Shown here piece after piece: positions 25,642-34,285 of a DNA stretch of 64,000 nt. The stretch is from Paracoccus spongiarum. Its GTDB lineage: Bacteria > Pseudomonadota > Alphaproteobacteria > Rhodobacterales > Rhodobacteraceae. The translations under genes and the position numbers were made by a program. The notes under the pieces are model-generated. The model was given only the letters and a program-made list of their open reading frames with translations, ran no database searches and was not told the origin of the DNA. Every line of letters begins with the position of its first letter. Position 1 is the stretch's first letter. Location: NCBI RefSeq assembly GCF_030732095.1, contig NZ_JAVAMQ010000017.1, positions 1 through 64,000 on the forward strand, read 5' to 3'.

Positions 25642-26267
25642 TGCAGCCGCTCCTCGTGGTCGTCGCCGCCATGCAGCGCGAATTCGATCAGCCCCATCAG
25701 CAATTCGCGCCGGTCCGACAGCGAGGGCGATTCCAGCAGGGCCTGCTTGTCTGCGGCCGAGAAGGGCAGCATCATCGACAGCGAGTTGATCAGCGCCTCA
25801 TCTTCGGATCGCGCGGCGGCGTCCCAGTCGGTCGACAGCTCGTGCGCGTCCATGTAGCGGCGCAACAGGCCGAACAGGGCATCGCGGTCCAGCCCCGCAT
25901 CCTGTTCGCTGCCCTGCAGGTCGCGCCCGAAGGACGACCAGTCGACGACGCCCTGCACATAGGGCGCAAAGCCTTCCTGCGTCTCGCCCAGCCGGAACCG
26001 CGACACCGCGCGCAAGGACAGCATCATGCGCCCGTCATCGGTTTCGGAAAAGGCCACGACGCGGCCGGCGGTGCCGATGGCGGCAAGCCCATCGCCCTCG
26101 GGCTGGATCATCCCGATCAGCCGGTGATCGGTCTTCAGCGTGTCCTCGAGCATCTGCAGGTAGCGCGGCTCGAAGATGTGCAGGGGCAGCCGGGCGCGCG
26201 GCATCAGCACTGCGCCCTCAAGGGGGAACAGCGCGATGCGCGCGGGCAGGTCGAAGCGCGGCCCCAT
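25638..26267 (-). CDS. LON peptidase substrate-binding domain protein
   Basis: A 209-residue protein made of the Lon N-terminal (PUA-like) domain without ATPase or protease parts: [64 protein letters not shown]. It probably binds unfolded protein or acts as an adaptor; the reaction is unknown. It sits directly after the thioredoxin-like co-chaperone (TGATG overlap), an arrangement common in alphaproteobacteria. Confidence 0.9.
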   Translation of the reverse strand: MGPRFDLPARIALFPLEGAVLMPRARLPLHIFEPRYLQMLEDTLKTDHRLIGMIQPEGDGLAAIGTAGRVVAFSETDDGRMMLSLRAVSRFRLGETQEGFAPYVQGVVDWSSFGRDLQGSEQDAGLDRDALFGLLRRYMDAHELSTDWDAAARSEDEALINSLSMMLPFSAADKQALLESPSLSDRRELLMGLIEFALHGGDDHEERLQ

Positions 26268-27181
26268 CAGGCGAAGATCAGCGACGACAGCCGGCGGCGG
26301 CCCTTCTGGCCGACCGGATCGGTCGGCTTGAGGCTGTCGAAGATGGTCAGAAGCTGGGCCTTGGCGGCGCCCTCGTTCCAGTCGCGGTCGCGGCGGAAGC
26401 TGTCCAGCAGCACGTCGATGGCGTCCTCGACCCGGCCCGCCGCGTGCAGGGCCTGCGCCAGTTCAAGTCGGGCCTGCTGGTCGGCGGGATCGGCCTCGAC
26501 GCGGGCCTGAAGATCGGCCAGGGGGCCGGCGCTGGCGGCCTGCCGGGCAAGATTCAGCTGCGCGCGGGCAGCCTCGAGGGGGGCGGCCCCGGAAATCGCC
26601 GGCGGCACCTGCTCCAGCGCGGTCCCGGCCGCGGCGTGATCGCCAAGGGCCAGCCGGGCGCGCACCAGCCCGGCCCAGGCCTCGGGGTTCTCGGGCTCTT
26701 CGCCGATGATCGCGCCGAAGGTCTCGACAGCGTCCTCGAGCGCGCCTTCCTCCAGCATGGCCTCGGCGGCGGCCAGCGCGTCGGCCAGCCCGCCATCATC
26801 GCCGCCCAACGCCACCAGCTTGTCGACGAACTGGCGGATCTGGCTTTGCGGCAGCGCGCCCTGGAAGGCATCGACCGGGCGGCCCTGGAAGAAGGCGTAG
26901 ACCGTCGGGATCGACTGCACGCGCAGCTGCCCGGCGATCATCTGGTTCTCGTCCACATTCACCTTGGCCATCCGCACCCGGCCCTTGTGGCGGCCGACCT
27001 CGGCTTCGAGCTGCGGCCCGAGCGTCTTGCACGGGCCGCACCACGGCGCCCAGAAATCGACGATTACCGGCACGGTCATCGATGCCTCGACCACCTCGGC
27101 CATGAAATCGGCCTCGGTCACGTCGCGGATGAAGTCTGCGGTCTGTGGCGCGTCGCCCGCGCCCTCGAAAAGCATGGTCAT
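26267..27181 (-). CDS. ybbN: Thioredoxin-domain co-chaperone (YbbN/CnoX-like)
   Basis: A 304-residue protein with an N-terminal thioredoxin domain (about 20-125) carrying the active WCGPCK motif (FWAPWCGPCKTLGPQL) and a C-terminal TPR-like helical part (about 130-300) of repeated ALGDHAAAGTALEQVP and ALHAAGRVEDAIDVLLDS-type helices. Such proteins hold chlorine-damaged or unfolded clients for GroEL. Unlike E. coli YbbN, which has a changed first cysteine, both cysteines are present, so redox activity is possible. Start 27181 has AGGTGG 7 nt upstream; a second ATG two codons later is also possible. Confidence 0.88.
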   Translation of the reverse strand: MTMLFEGAGDAPQTADFIRDVTEADFMAEVVEASMTVPVIVDFWAPWCGPCKTLGPQLEAEVGRHKGRVRMAKVNVDENQMIAGQLRVQSIPTVYAFFQGRPVDAFQGALPQSQIRQFVDKLVALGGDDGGLADALAAAEAMLEEGALEDAVETFGAIIGEEPENPEAWAGLVRARLALGDHAAAGTALEQVPPAISGAAPLEAARAQLNLARQAASAGPLADLQARVEADPADQQARLELAQALHAAGRVEDAIDVLLDSFRRDRDWNEGAAKAQLLTIFDSLKPTDPVGQKGRRRLSSLIFA

Positions 27182-27297
27182 GTCAAATCCACCTGGTTCG
27201 GGCCCGACGGACCGGGCCGTATCACTGCGGTTGCCCGCAATATGGGGCGTTGCCGGCGCAAGCGAAAGGGTCGATCGCCGCGCCGCCGAAGGACGGT

Positions 27298-28083
27298 CTA
27301 AAGGTCGAAGCTGGCGAAGACCGGCACATGGTCGCTTGGCTGGTCCCAGCCGCGCACCCCGCGCAGCACCCGGCTGCCATGCCCGGCTTGCGCGATGTCG
27401 GGGCTGGCCCAGACATGGTCCAGCCGCCGGCCGCGATCGGCCGCGTCCCAGTCGCGGGCGCGATAGCTCCACCAGCTGTAAAGCTGTCCTTCGGGGATGT
27501 CCTGGCGGGTGATGTCGACCCAGCCGCCCGCCTCCTGCGCGGCCAGCAGGTGATCCACCTCGATGGGAGTATGGCTGACGACCTTCAGCAACTGCTTGTG
27601 CGACCAGACGTCATCCTCGCGCGGGGCGATGTTGAAATCGCCGACCATGATCGCGCGCTCGGGCCGGTCGGCGTGGAACACGTCGCGCATCTCGGCGACG
27701 AAATCCAGCTTTTGCGCGAACTTCTCGTTCACGGCGCGGTCGGGAATGTCGCCACCGGCGGGAACATAGATGTTGTGGATGGTGACGCCGTTTTCCAGTC
27801 GCGCGGCGACATGGCGGGCATGGCCCAGCCGCGCCCAGTCGCGGTCGCCGGCATCCTCGATCGGCAGCCGCGACAGGATCGCCACGCCGTTGTAGCCCTT
27901 CTGGCCTCGCGCGACGACATGGCCGTAGCCAAGCTCGCGGAACTGCGCCAGAGGGATCTTGTCGACCGGCGACTTGCATTCCTGAAGGCACAGGATGTCG
28001 GGGGCCTCGTCGCGCAGCAGCCGGGCCACCAGACCCTCGCGCAGGCGGACCGAATTGATGTTCCAGGTGGCAAGCGTGAACAT
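27298..28083 (-). CDS. xthA: Exodeoxyribonuclease III
   Basis: A 261-residue Mg-dependent AP endonuclease and 3'-5' exonuclease of base-excision repair. Active-site signatures: ATWNINSVR, LCLQECKSP (catalytic Glu), IYVPAGG, MVGDFNIAP (Asp-Asn pair), RLDHVWASPD and the C-terminal SDHVPVFASF (catalytic Asp-His). Length is normal for the family. It is followed by the thioredoxin-like operon 116 bp on and is divergent from the MFS gene. Confidence 0.95.
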   Translation of the reverse strand: MFTLATWNINSVRLREGLVARLLRDEAPDILCLQECKSPVDKIPLAQFRELGYGHVVARGQKGYNGVAILSRLPIEDAGDRDWARLGHARHVAARLENGVTIHNIYVPAGGDIPDRAVNEKFAQKLDFVAEMRDVFHADRPERAIMVGDFNIAPREDDVWSHKQLLKVVSHTPIEVDHLLAAQEAGGWVDITRQDIPEGQLYSWWSYRARDWDAADRGRRLDHVWASPDIAQAGHGSRVLRGVRGWDQPSDHVPVFASFDL

Positions 28084-28213
28084 GGCGGGCTCCTTTGCGG
28101 GCGGACCCTAGCGGCCGGCCGGGGCGCTGTCGAGCCGGCAGCCGCAATCGGCGCTTGGTGATCCGCCGCGGGGCGGCTAGGCATCTGGAAAGGCAGGCGG
28201 AAGGGGCGCACAA

Positions 28214-29530
28214 ATGCAGTTGACCGTGGACGAGGCCCTGGCGCGGGGCGGCAGCGGACGTTTCCAGTGGCGGCTGCTGGGCATCTTCGGGCTGGTCTGG
28301 GCGGCCGACGCGATGCAGGTGATCGCGGTGGGCTTTGCCGCGCCCTCGGTCGCCGCCAGCTTCGGGATCGAGCGCGTGACCGCCCTGCAGATCGGCACGC
28401 TGTTCTTCCTGGGCATGTTCGTCGGCGCCTTCGCCTTCGGGCGCATCGCGGATCGCATCGGGCGGCGCAACATCCTGATCCTGACCGTGGCGATGGATGC
28501 GGTGTTCGGCCTGGCCTCGGTCTTTGCGCAGGATTTCACCATGCTTCTGGCGCTGCGGTTCCTGACCGGGGTGGCGGTCGGCGGCACGCTGCCCGTCGAT
28601 TACGCGATGATGGCCGAGTTCCTGCCGCCGCGGAACCGCGGCCGCTGGCTGGTCTGGCTCGAGGGGTTCTGGGCCGTGGGCACCATCGTCATCGCGCTGA
28701 CCGCATGGATCGCCGCCAGCCAGGGCGCGGCGGCGCCGTGGCGCTGGATCTTCGCGATCGCCGCGCTGCCGGCGCTGATCGGGGTGGGGCTGCGCATCTG
28801 GGTGCCGGAATCACCGATGTATCTGGTCCGCAAGGGCCGGCAGGCCGAGGCTCGCGCCGTCCTTGACCGGATCCTCGCCGCGAACCGCGCGGAGGCGCTG
28901 CCGCCCGAGGCCGTCCTCGTGCCGGCGCCGGTGCCCGAGGGGGCCGAGACCTCGATCTTCTCGGCGCTCTTGCGCGGCCGCACCCTCGCCATGCTGGCGG
29001 TGTGGTTCCTGGTCTCGCTGTCCTATTACGGGGTCTTCGTCTGGGTGCCGGGGCAACTGGCGACCGAGGGCTTCGGCTTCGTGCGCGGTTACGGCTTCCT
29101 GGTGATCCTCGCGCTGGCGCAGATCCCCGGCTATGCGCTGGCCGCCTGGGGCGTCGAGGCCATCGGCCGCCGCGCCACGCTGATGGCCTTCCTGGTCCTC
29201 AGCGCGGCGGGCTGCGCGCTGTTCACCGTGGCGGGCGGTACGCTGTCGGTCGCCGCCGCGCTGATCCTGATGAGCTTTGCCCTGCTGGGCACATGGGGCG
29301 CGCTTTATGCCTGCACGCCCGAGCTGTACCCGACCCATCTGCGCGGCACCGGCATGGGCACCGCCAGTGCGATGGCGCGGCTTGGCGGCATCCTGGCGCC
29401 AAGCCTGCTGGCCATCGCCTTCGCGCGCGGCTTCGGTTTCGCCATCGGCGTCTTCGCGGTGCTGCTGCTGCTGGCGGCGCTGGCGCTGCTGCTGGTGCGG
29501 GCCGAAACCCGCGACCGCGCCATCGGCTGA
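28214..29530 (+). CDS. MFS transporter, sugar-porter/NiaP-like
   Basis: A 438-residue carrier with 12 predicted membrane helices. The loop 2-3 motif GRIADRIGRRNILIL, the helix 4-5 motif RFLTGVAVGGTLPVDYAMMAEFLP, PESPMYLVRKGR at the end of the N-half, and ELYPTHLRGTGMGTASAMARLGG place it with SV2/NiaP-like organic cation, anion or nicotinate carriers. The precise substrate is unclear. The ATG is 10 nt after GGCGGAAGGGG. Confidence 0.85.
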   Translation: MQLTVDEALARGGSGRFQWRLLGIFGLVWAADAMQVIAVGFAAPSVAASFGIERVTALQIGTLFFLGMFVGAFAFGRIADRIGRRNILILTVAMDAVFGLASVFAQDFTMLLALRFLTGVAVGGTLPVDYAMMAEFLPPRNRGRWLVWLEGFWAVGTIVIALTAWIAASQGAAAPWRWIFAIAALPALIGVGLRIWVPESPMYLVRKGRQAEARAVLDRILAANRAEALPPEAVLVPAPVPEGAETSIFSALLRGRTLAMLAVWFLVSLSYYGVFVWVPGQLATEGFGFVRGYGFLVILALAQIPGYALAAWGVEAIGRRATLMAFLVLSAAGCALFTVAGGTLSVAAALILMSFALLGTWGALYACTPELYPTHLRGTGMGTASAMARLGGILAPSLLAIAFARGFGFAIGVFAVLLLLAALALLLVRAETRDRAIG

Positions 29531-29620
29531 CAGCGTCCCGCCGGGCCGCGCCGGCCGCCGGGATGCAACTTCCGGGCGGCGCGGCGGCTTGAGGATGCAT
29601 GAACATCGCAGGAGGATCGC

Positions 29621-30595
29621 ATGGGACAGCTGGTTGACGGCGTCTGGAAGGACGAGTGGTACGACACCGAGGCCAATGACGGCGAGTTTCGCCGCGACAC
29701 CGCGCGACACCGCAACTGGGTGACTCGCGACGGCGCCGCAGGGCAGACCGGGGACGGGGGCTTTCCGGCCGAGACCGGCCGCTATCATCTTTATGTCTCC
29801 TATGCCTGTCCCTGGGCGCACCGGGCGCTGATCTTCCGGGCGCTGAAGGACCTTTCCGACCATGTCGGGGTCTCGGTGGTGCATCCCGACATGCTGGCCG
29901 AGGGGTGGGAGTTCCGCACCGACTTTCCCGGCGCAACCGGCGATGCGCTGTTCGGCAGCGATTACCTGCGCCAGATCTACACCCGCGCCGATCCCAGGGC
30001 GTCGGGCCGCGTCACCGTGCCGGTGCTGTGGGACAAACGGCAGGAGCGGATCGTGTCGAACGAAAGCGCCGACATCATCCGCATGTTCAACAGCGCCTTC
30101 GACCGGCTGACGGGGAACGACGACGACTACTGTCCCGAAACCCTGCGCGCCCAGATCGACGAGATCAACGACCGCGTCTATGACAGCGTCAACAACGGCG
30201 TCTACAAGGCCGGTTTCGCGACCTCGCAGGGGGCCTATGACAAGGCGGTGGCGCCGCTGTTCGACAGCCTCGACTGGATCGAGGGGCTGCTGGCCAGCCA
30301 TCGCTATCTGGCCGGCGACCGCATCACCGAGGCCGACTGGCGGCTGTTCACGACGATCTGCCGCTTCGACGCGGTCTATCACACGCATTTCAAGTGCAAC
30401 CGGCGCCGGGTGGTGGATTATCCGAACCTCTGGGGCTGGGCGCGCGAGCTGTATCAGTGGCCCGGCGTGGCGGCGACGGTGCGTCCCGATCACTTCGTGC
30501 GGCACTATTATTACAGCCACGACATGGTGAACCCGCACCGGATCATCCCCATCGGCCCCGACGCCGACTGGACGGCGCCGCACGGGCGAGGCTGA
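29621..30595 (+). CDS. Glutathionyl-hydroquinone reductase (Xi-class GST)
   Basis: A 324-residue YqjG/PcpF-type enzyme that removes glutathione from glutathionyl-hydroquinones using a second GSH. The catalytic Cys63 lies in YVSYACPWAHRALIFR; the family features DMLAEGWEF, SNESADIIRMFN (GSH site) and FKCNRRRVVDYPNLWGWARELYQ follow. GCAGGAGG lies upstream of ATG. The flanking genes suggest no specific pathway; a detoxification role is inferred. Confidence 0.93.
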   Translation: MGQLVDGVWKDEWYDTEANDGEFRRDTARHRNWVTRDGAAGQTGDGGFPAETGRYHLYVSYACPWAHRALIFRALKDLSDHVGVSVVHPDMLAEGWEFRTDFPGATGDALFGSDYLRQIYTRADPRASGRVTVPVLWDKRQERIVSNESADIIRMFNSAFDRLTGNDDDYCPETLRAQIDEINDRVYDSVNNGVYKAGFATSQGAYDKAVAPLFDSLDWIEGLLASHRYLAGDRITEADWRLFTTICRFDAVYHTHFKCNRRRVVDYPNLWGWARELYQWPGVAATVRPDHFVRHYYYSHDMVNPHRIIPIGPDADWTAPHGRG

Positions 30596-30596
30596 G

Positions 30597-30633
30597 GGCC
30601 CGCGCCGCTGCCGCTTGACAGGCGCGGCGGGCC
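30597..30633 (+). terminator. Imperfect stem-loop after the GST gene
   Basis: GGCCC-GC-GCCGC and GCGGC-GGGCC pair with a 2 nt bulge around a TGCCGCTTGACAGGC loop, followed by GATCTTTCAT. It starts right after the stop codon at 30595. The U-tract is weak. Confidence 0.45.
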
Positions 30634-30713
30634 GATCTTTCATCCCCTCATGACGCGGGGCCCGGTCTTTCCGGGGCGCCGCACATGGGTGACTGGTAAG
30701 GGGTGGCATCGTC

Positions 30714-31634
30714 ATGCTGGACAACACGGATCTTCTCCTGCGCATCTTTGCGCCGACACTGGACGACGCGATCGCGCGAACCGCGACCGTCTCGATCGAC
30801 GACCGCAGGATCGAATTCGACAATGCGCGCTTCCTGGACCTGTCGGGCGATCCCTATTTCGTGGTCGCCGCGCAGCTGGACGTGACCGGCGCGACCCTGT
30901 CCTATCGGGTCATCGACAGGCCGGGCCGCTTTCTCGATGTCGACGACGACACCGGCTTCAACGGCTATGCGATGACATTCCTGGGGCTGCGCAACGATCC
31001 TTCGCGCAGCATCCATTCGGTCGAGGTGATCGCCGGCAGCAACACGCTGGACATCCCGCTGGCCAACCTGTCTTACGACCGCGACACGATCTTCGTGAAT
31101 GTCGACGGGCTGCCCTACGCCGCCGGCGCGGGCGTTGCCGCGCGGATCGGCTTTCGCGTCGCAGGCACCGGGCGCGACGATCTGCGCCGGGGCGCGGAGG
31201 GGAACGACCTGCTGCTGGGCAAAAGGGGCGACGACCGGCTGACCGGGGCCGCCGGCGACGACCTGCTGCGTGGCGGGCAGGGCGATGATGCCCTGCTGGG
31301 CGGCGCCGGCAACGACCGCCTCGAGGGGGCGGCCGGTCGCGACCGGCTGGACTCGGGGTCAGGGCGCGACCTTCTGACCGGCGGGGCGGCGGCGGATGTC
31401 TTCGTGTTCTCGGGCCGCTTCGGCGCCGACACGATCCGCGACTTCGACCCCGGCCAGCGGGGCGAGCGGATCGACCTGTCGGGGGTCCGCGCGATTGACG
31501 GGTTCGGCGACCTGCGCGCCGATCACCTGGTCCAGCGTGGCGATGACGCGGTGATCCTTGCAGGCCGCGGCAACGCGATCCGGCTTGAGGATGTCGACAT
31601 CGCCGATCTGTCGGCGGGCGATTTCCTCTTCTGA
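30714..31634 (+). CDS. RTX-type calcium-binding protein
   Basis: A 306-residue acidic protein. Residues about 1-155 form a beta-rich domain without recognisable family; about 156-225 carry RTX nonapeptide repeats of the GGxGxDxLx type (AGDDLLRGGQGDDALLGGAG, ending in LLTGGAAADVFVFSG), followed by a typical RTX end (DTIRDFDPGQRGERIDLS). No signal peptide is present, as expected for type I secretion with a C-terminal signal. Calcium would fold the repeats outside the cell. No dedicated exporter is adjacent; the C39 exporter at 19-21 kb is of another type. Function of the N-domain is unknown. Confidence 0.85.
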   Translation: MLDNTDLLLRIFAPTLDDAIARTATVSIDDRRIEFDNARFLDLSGDPYFVVAAQLDVTGATLSYRVIDRPGRFLDVDDDTGFNGYAMTFLGLRNDPSRSIHSVEVIAGSNTLDIPLANLSYDRDTIFVNVDGLPYAAGAGVAARIGFRVAGTGRDDLRRGAEGNDLLLGKRGDDRLTGAAGDDLLRGGQGDDALLGGAGNDRLEGAAGRDRLDSGSGRDLLTGGAAADVFVFSGRFGADTIRDFDPGQRGERIDLSGVRAIDGFGDLRADHLVQRGDDAVILAGRGNAIRLEDVDIADLSAGDFLF

Positions 31635-31676
31635 TCCGCGCGACCGCCCGGCACGGGACCGCCCCGCAACGAGAAA

Positions 31677-31701
31677 CCCCGGCGCGGGGAAGGCGCCGGG
31701 G
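31677..31701. terminator. Stem-loop between the RTX and response-regulator genes
   Basis: CCCCGGCGC and GCGCCGGGG pair perfectly over 9 bp with a 7 nt loop. On the minus strand GTTTCTCG follows, on the plus strand CATCAGAG. A second stem-loop with one mismatch (CGGGCCCGGC and GCCGGACCCG, 31833-31857) lies closer to the response regulator. Together they could terminate the convergent RTX and response-regulator transcripts. The rest of the 264 bp gap shows no gene. Confidence 0.45.
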
Positions 31702-31898
31702 CATCAGAGAGAGGGTGTGGCCGCATCCGCCGACCACTGGGCTTCGGGGTCATAACGCCCATCCGCATCGCCGGTTCCCGCCATCGCGCCTCGCGCGGCA
31801 AGCCGCCGGAAAACGGGCGCCCTGACATGCAACGGGCCCGGCGCGCGGCCGGACCCGTGCCTGGCCGCATCCACCGGCCAGCGGGCTTTCGGACCGCC

Positions 31899-32585
31899 TC
31901 AGGCGACCAGGCGATAGCCGCCCGATTCCGTCACCAGCAGCCGCGCATTCGAGGGGTCGGGCTCGATCTTCTGGCGCAGGCGGTAGATATGCGTCTCCAG
32001 CGTGTGGGTGGTGACGCCGGCATTGTAGCCCCAGACCTCGTGCAGCAGCACGTCGCGCGCCACCACGCCATCCTGCGCGCGATACAGGAACTTGAGGATG
32101 TTGGTTTCCTTCTCGGTCAGCCGGATCTTGCGATCCTTCTGGTCGATCAGCATCTTCATCGCCGGCTTGAAGGTATAGGGCCCAAGCTGGAAGATCGCGT
32201 CCTCGGACTGTTCATGCGTGCGCAGCTGCGCGCGCAGCCGGGCCAGCAGCACCGGGAACTTGAAGGGCTTGGTGATGTAGTCGTTGGCCCCCGCATCCAG
32301 GCCGAGGATCGTGTCGGCATCGGTGTCATGGCCGGTCAGCATGACGATCGGGCACTTCACGTTCAGCTTGCGCAGCTTCTTGCACAGCTCGCGGCCGTCG
32401 GTGTCGGGCAGGCCGACATCCAGCACCACCAGATCGAAGATCGCACCGCGCGTCGCCTCGACCGCCCCCGCGCCGGTGCCGGCCTCGACCACGTCGAAAT
32501 CCTCGGTCGCGACCAGCTGTTCGGCCAGCGCCTCGCGCAGGTCCTCTTCGTCATCGACCAGCAGGATCTTTTTCAGTCCGGGCAT
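31899..32585 (-). CDS. Orphan OmpR-family response regulator
   Basis: A 228-residue regulator with receiver (1-120; acidic pocket DDEED, phospho-acceptor Asp56 in LVVLDVGLP, switch Lys in NDYITKPFK) and winged helix (about 130-226; LTEKETNILKFLYRAQ, HTLETHIYRLRQKIE, GGYRLV). No kinase gene is adjacent, so it is an orphan; close relatives are conserved in Rhodobacteraceae and some orphan regulators there are essential. Start 32585 follows AAAGGAGG, but that site is the 3' arm of a 9 bp hairpin. A TTG start 9 codons earlier is possible and less likely. Confidence 0.9.
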   Translation of the reverse strand: MPGLKKILLVDDEEDLREALAEQLVATEDFDVVEAGTGAGAVEATRGAIFDLVVLDVGLPDTDGRELCKKLRKLNVKCPIVMLTGHDTDADTILGLDAGANDYITKPFKFPVLLARLRAQLRTHEQSEDAIFQLGPYTFKPAMKMLIDQKDRKIRLTEKETNILKFLYRAQDGVVARDVLLHEVWGYNAGVTTHTLETHIYRLRQKIEPDPSNARLLVTESGGYRLVA

Positions 32586-32591
32586 GCTTGC

Positions 32592-32617
32592 CTCCTTTGC
32601 CTCATTGCGCAAAGGAG
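32592..32617 (-). promoter_or_regulatory. Hairpin hiding the response regulator ribosome site
   Basis: On the minus strand CTCCTTTGC and GCAAAGGAG pair perfectly (9 bp, 8 nt loop), and the second arm contains the Shine-Dalgarno AAAGGAG of the response-regulator gene, six to seven bases before ATG 32585. When folded, the ribosome site would be closed. This suggests translational control by temperature, a protein or an sRNA. Structure is inferred from complementarity alone. Confidence 0.5.
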
Positions 32618-32729
32618 TGGGATCGTGGCCGGCCCCCGTCCAGCTTCATGTCGGAAATCTCACATGGAGTTGTCGGGAAAAGGCACTATGTTTCAGTTTG
32701 TTTCACTTCTGGCGGCGTGCCGAACCCCG

Positions 32730-33788
32730 ATGAGCCTGATCCCGACCCTTGCCGAAACCGTCTCGCGGGCCCGCGCCGATCTGCGCATGGGCCTGCCGGT
32801 GATGATCGGCGGCCATCTGGCCGCGGCGGTCGAGACCCTGTCGGCGGCGCGGCTGGCCGACGTCAAGACGCTGGGTCAGCCGCTGCTGGTCATCACCGGA
32901 CGCCGGGCCGAGACGCTGAAGGCCCGCGCCTATGATCCCGGCATGGCACGGGTCATGCTTCCGGCCGAGGCCGATCTGGCATGGCTGCGGGCGCTGGCCG
33001 ATCCGGCGGGCGATCTGATGACGCCGATGAAGGGGCCGCTGTTCACCGCCCGCGATGGCGATTCGACGCCGCATCAGGCGGCGCTGGCGCTGGCGAAATC
33101 GGCGCAGCTTCTGCCCGCCGTGCTGCTGGTGCCGGCCCATGCGCCGGCCGGCCTGACGGTGCTGGCACCGGGGCAGGTGCTGGCGCAACTGGCCGGCGAG
33201 GCGGCAATGGCGCCGGTCGCCGCCGCCCGCCTGCCGCTGCTGGCGGCCGAGAATTCGCGGCTGCACATCTTTCGCCCCGATGACGGCGGTGCCGAGCATT
33301 ACGCCATCGAGATCGGCGATCCGCCCCGCGACGGCGCGGTGCTGGCGCGGCTGCATTCGGCCTGCTTCACCGGCGACGTGCTGGGCAGCCTGAAATGCGA
33401 TTGCGGCCCGCAACTGCAGGCCGCGCTGGCCGCGATGGGGCAGGCCGGGGCGGGGGTGCTGCTGTATCTGAACCAGGAGGGGCGGGGCATCGGGCTGGCC
33501 AACAAGATGCGCGCCTATGCCTTGCAGAACCAGGGATTCGACACCGTCGAGGCCAATCACCGGCTGGGCTTCGAGGATGACGAGCGCGATTTCCGCATCG
33601 GCGCGGCGCTGTTGCGGCGGATGGGCTTTGCCAGCGCGCGGCTGATGACCAACAATCCGCGCAAGGTGGCGATGCTGCAGGATCACGGCATCGCGGTCAG
33701 CGAACGGGTGCCGCTGATCACCGCGCGGAACCGTCACAATACCGGCTATCTGGACACCAAGGCCGAAAAATCGGGCCACCTGCTGTGA
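32730..33788 (+). CDS. ribA: GTP cyclohydrolase II
   Basis: A 352-residue enzyme opening riboflavin synthesis from GTP. The catalytic C-terminal domain (about 170-352) has the zinc cysteines 212, 223 and 225 in HSACFTGDVLGSLKCDCG, the GTP-binding YLNQEGRGIGLANKMRAY, ANHRLGFEDDERDF and RLMTNNPRKV. The N-terminal about 165 residues are a separate, alpha/beta domain found in alphaproteobacterial RibA proteins but lacking the DHBP synthase motifs. Start 32730 (MSLIPTL) resembles the family start; ATG 32688 with GGGAAAAGG upstream is an alternative. The last bases overlap the next gene (GTGA). Confidence 0.92.
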   Translation: MSLIPTLAETVSRARADLRMGLPVMIGGHLAAAVETLSAARLADVKTLGQPLLVITGRRAETLKARAYDPGMARVMLPAEADLAWLRALADPAGDLMTPMKGPLFTARDGDSTPHQAALALAKSAQLLPAVLLVPAHAPAGLTVLAPGQVLAQLAGEAAMAPVAAARLPLLAAENSRLHIFRPDDGGAEHYAIEIGDPPRDGAVLARLHSACFTGDVLGSLKCDCGPQLQAALAAMGQAGAGVLLYLNQEGRGIGLANKMRAYALQNQGFDTVEANHRLGFEDDERDFRIGAALLRRMGFASARLMTNNPRKVAMLQDHGIAVSERVPLITARNRHNTGYLDTKAEKSGHLL

Positions 33789-34285
33789 GCCCCGAGGATC
33801 TGGTGCTGACCCCGCAGGGCATCCGGTTTCGGGGCCGGATGATTCCGTGCAGCATCGGCCGGGCCGGGATCACCGCCGACAAGCGCGAGGGCGACCGGGC
33901 CACGCCCGCCGGGCTGCACCGGATCACCGGGCTGTGGTATCGCCGCGACCGCCTGCCGCCCCCGGCGCGCTGGGCGCGGGCCATCGGGCCGGGCGACCTG
34001 TGGTGCGATGCGCCCGGCGATCCGGCCTACAACCACCACGCCCGCGCGCCGCTGGCGGCCAGCCATGAACGGCTGCGCCGCGCCGATCCGCTGTATGACC
34101 TGATCCTGACCACCGACTGGAACTGGCCCGAGGCGGTCCCGGGGCGCGGCTCGGCGATCTTCCTGCATCAGTGGCGCCGGCCGCGCCTTGGCACCGAGGG
34201 ATGCATCGCCTTCGCCCGCCGCGACCTGATCTGGATCGCCCGCCACGCCACGCCGGGGACGCGGCTGATCGTGCCTCAGCCATAG
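33785..34285 (+). CDS. L,D-transpeptidase-like (YkuD) protein
   Basis: A 166-residue short YkuD-family protein (compare YafK/ErfK-type catalytic domains): His128 in SAIFLHQW and catalytic Cys140 in LGTEGCIAF fit the H-x-(S/T)xGC pattern with Glu in place of the usual His before Gly. No signal peptide is visible, odd for a cell-wall enzyme, though RHxITGLWYR and the GDRATPAGLHRI substrate region are family-typical. The start is GTG 33785, overlapping the ribA stop. It converges with yggS and overlaps it by 10 bp. Confidence 0.85.
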   Translation: MSPEDLVLTPQGIRFRGRMIPCSIGRAGITADKREGDRATPAGLHRITGLWYRRDRLPPPARWARAIGPGDLWCDAPGDPAYNHHARAPLAASHERLRRADPLYDLILTTDWNWPEAVPGRGSAIFLHQWRRPRLGTEGCIAFARRDLIWIARHATPGTRLIVPQP

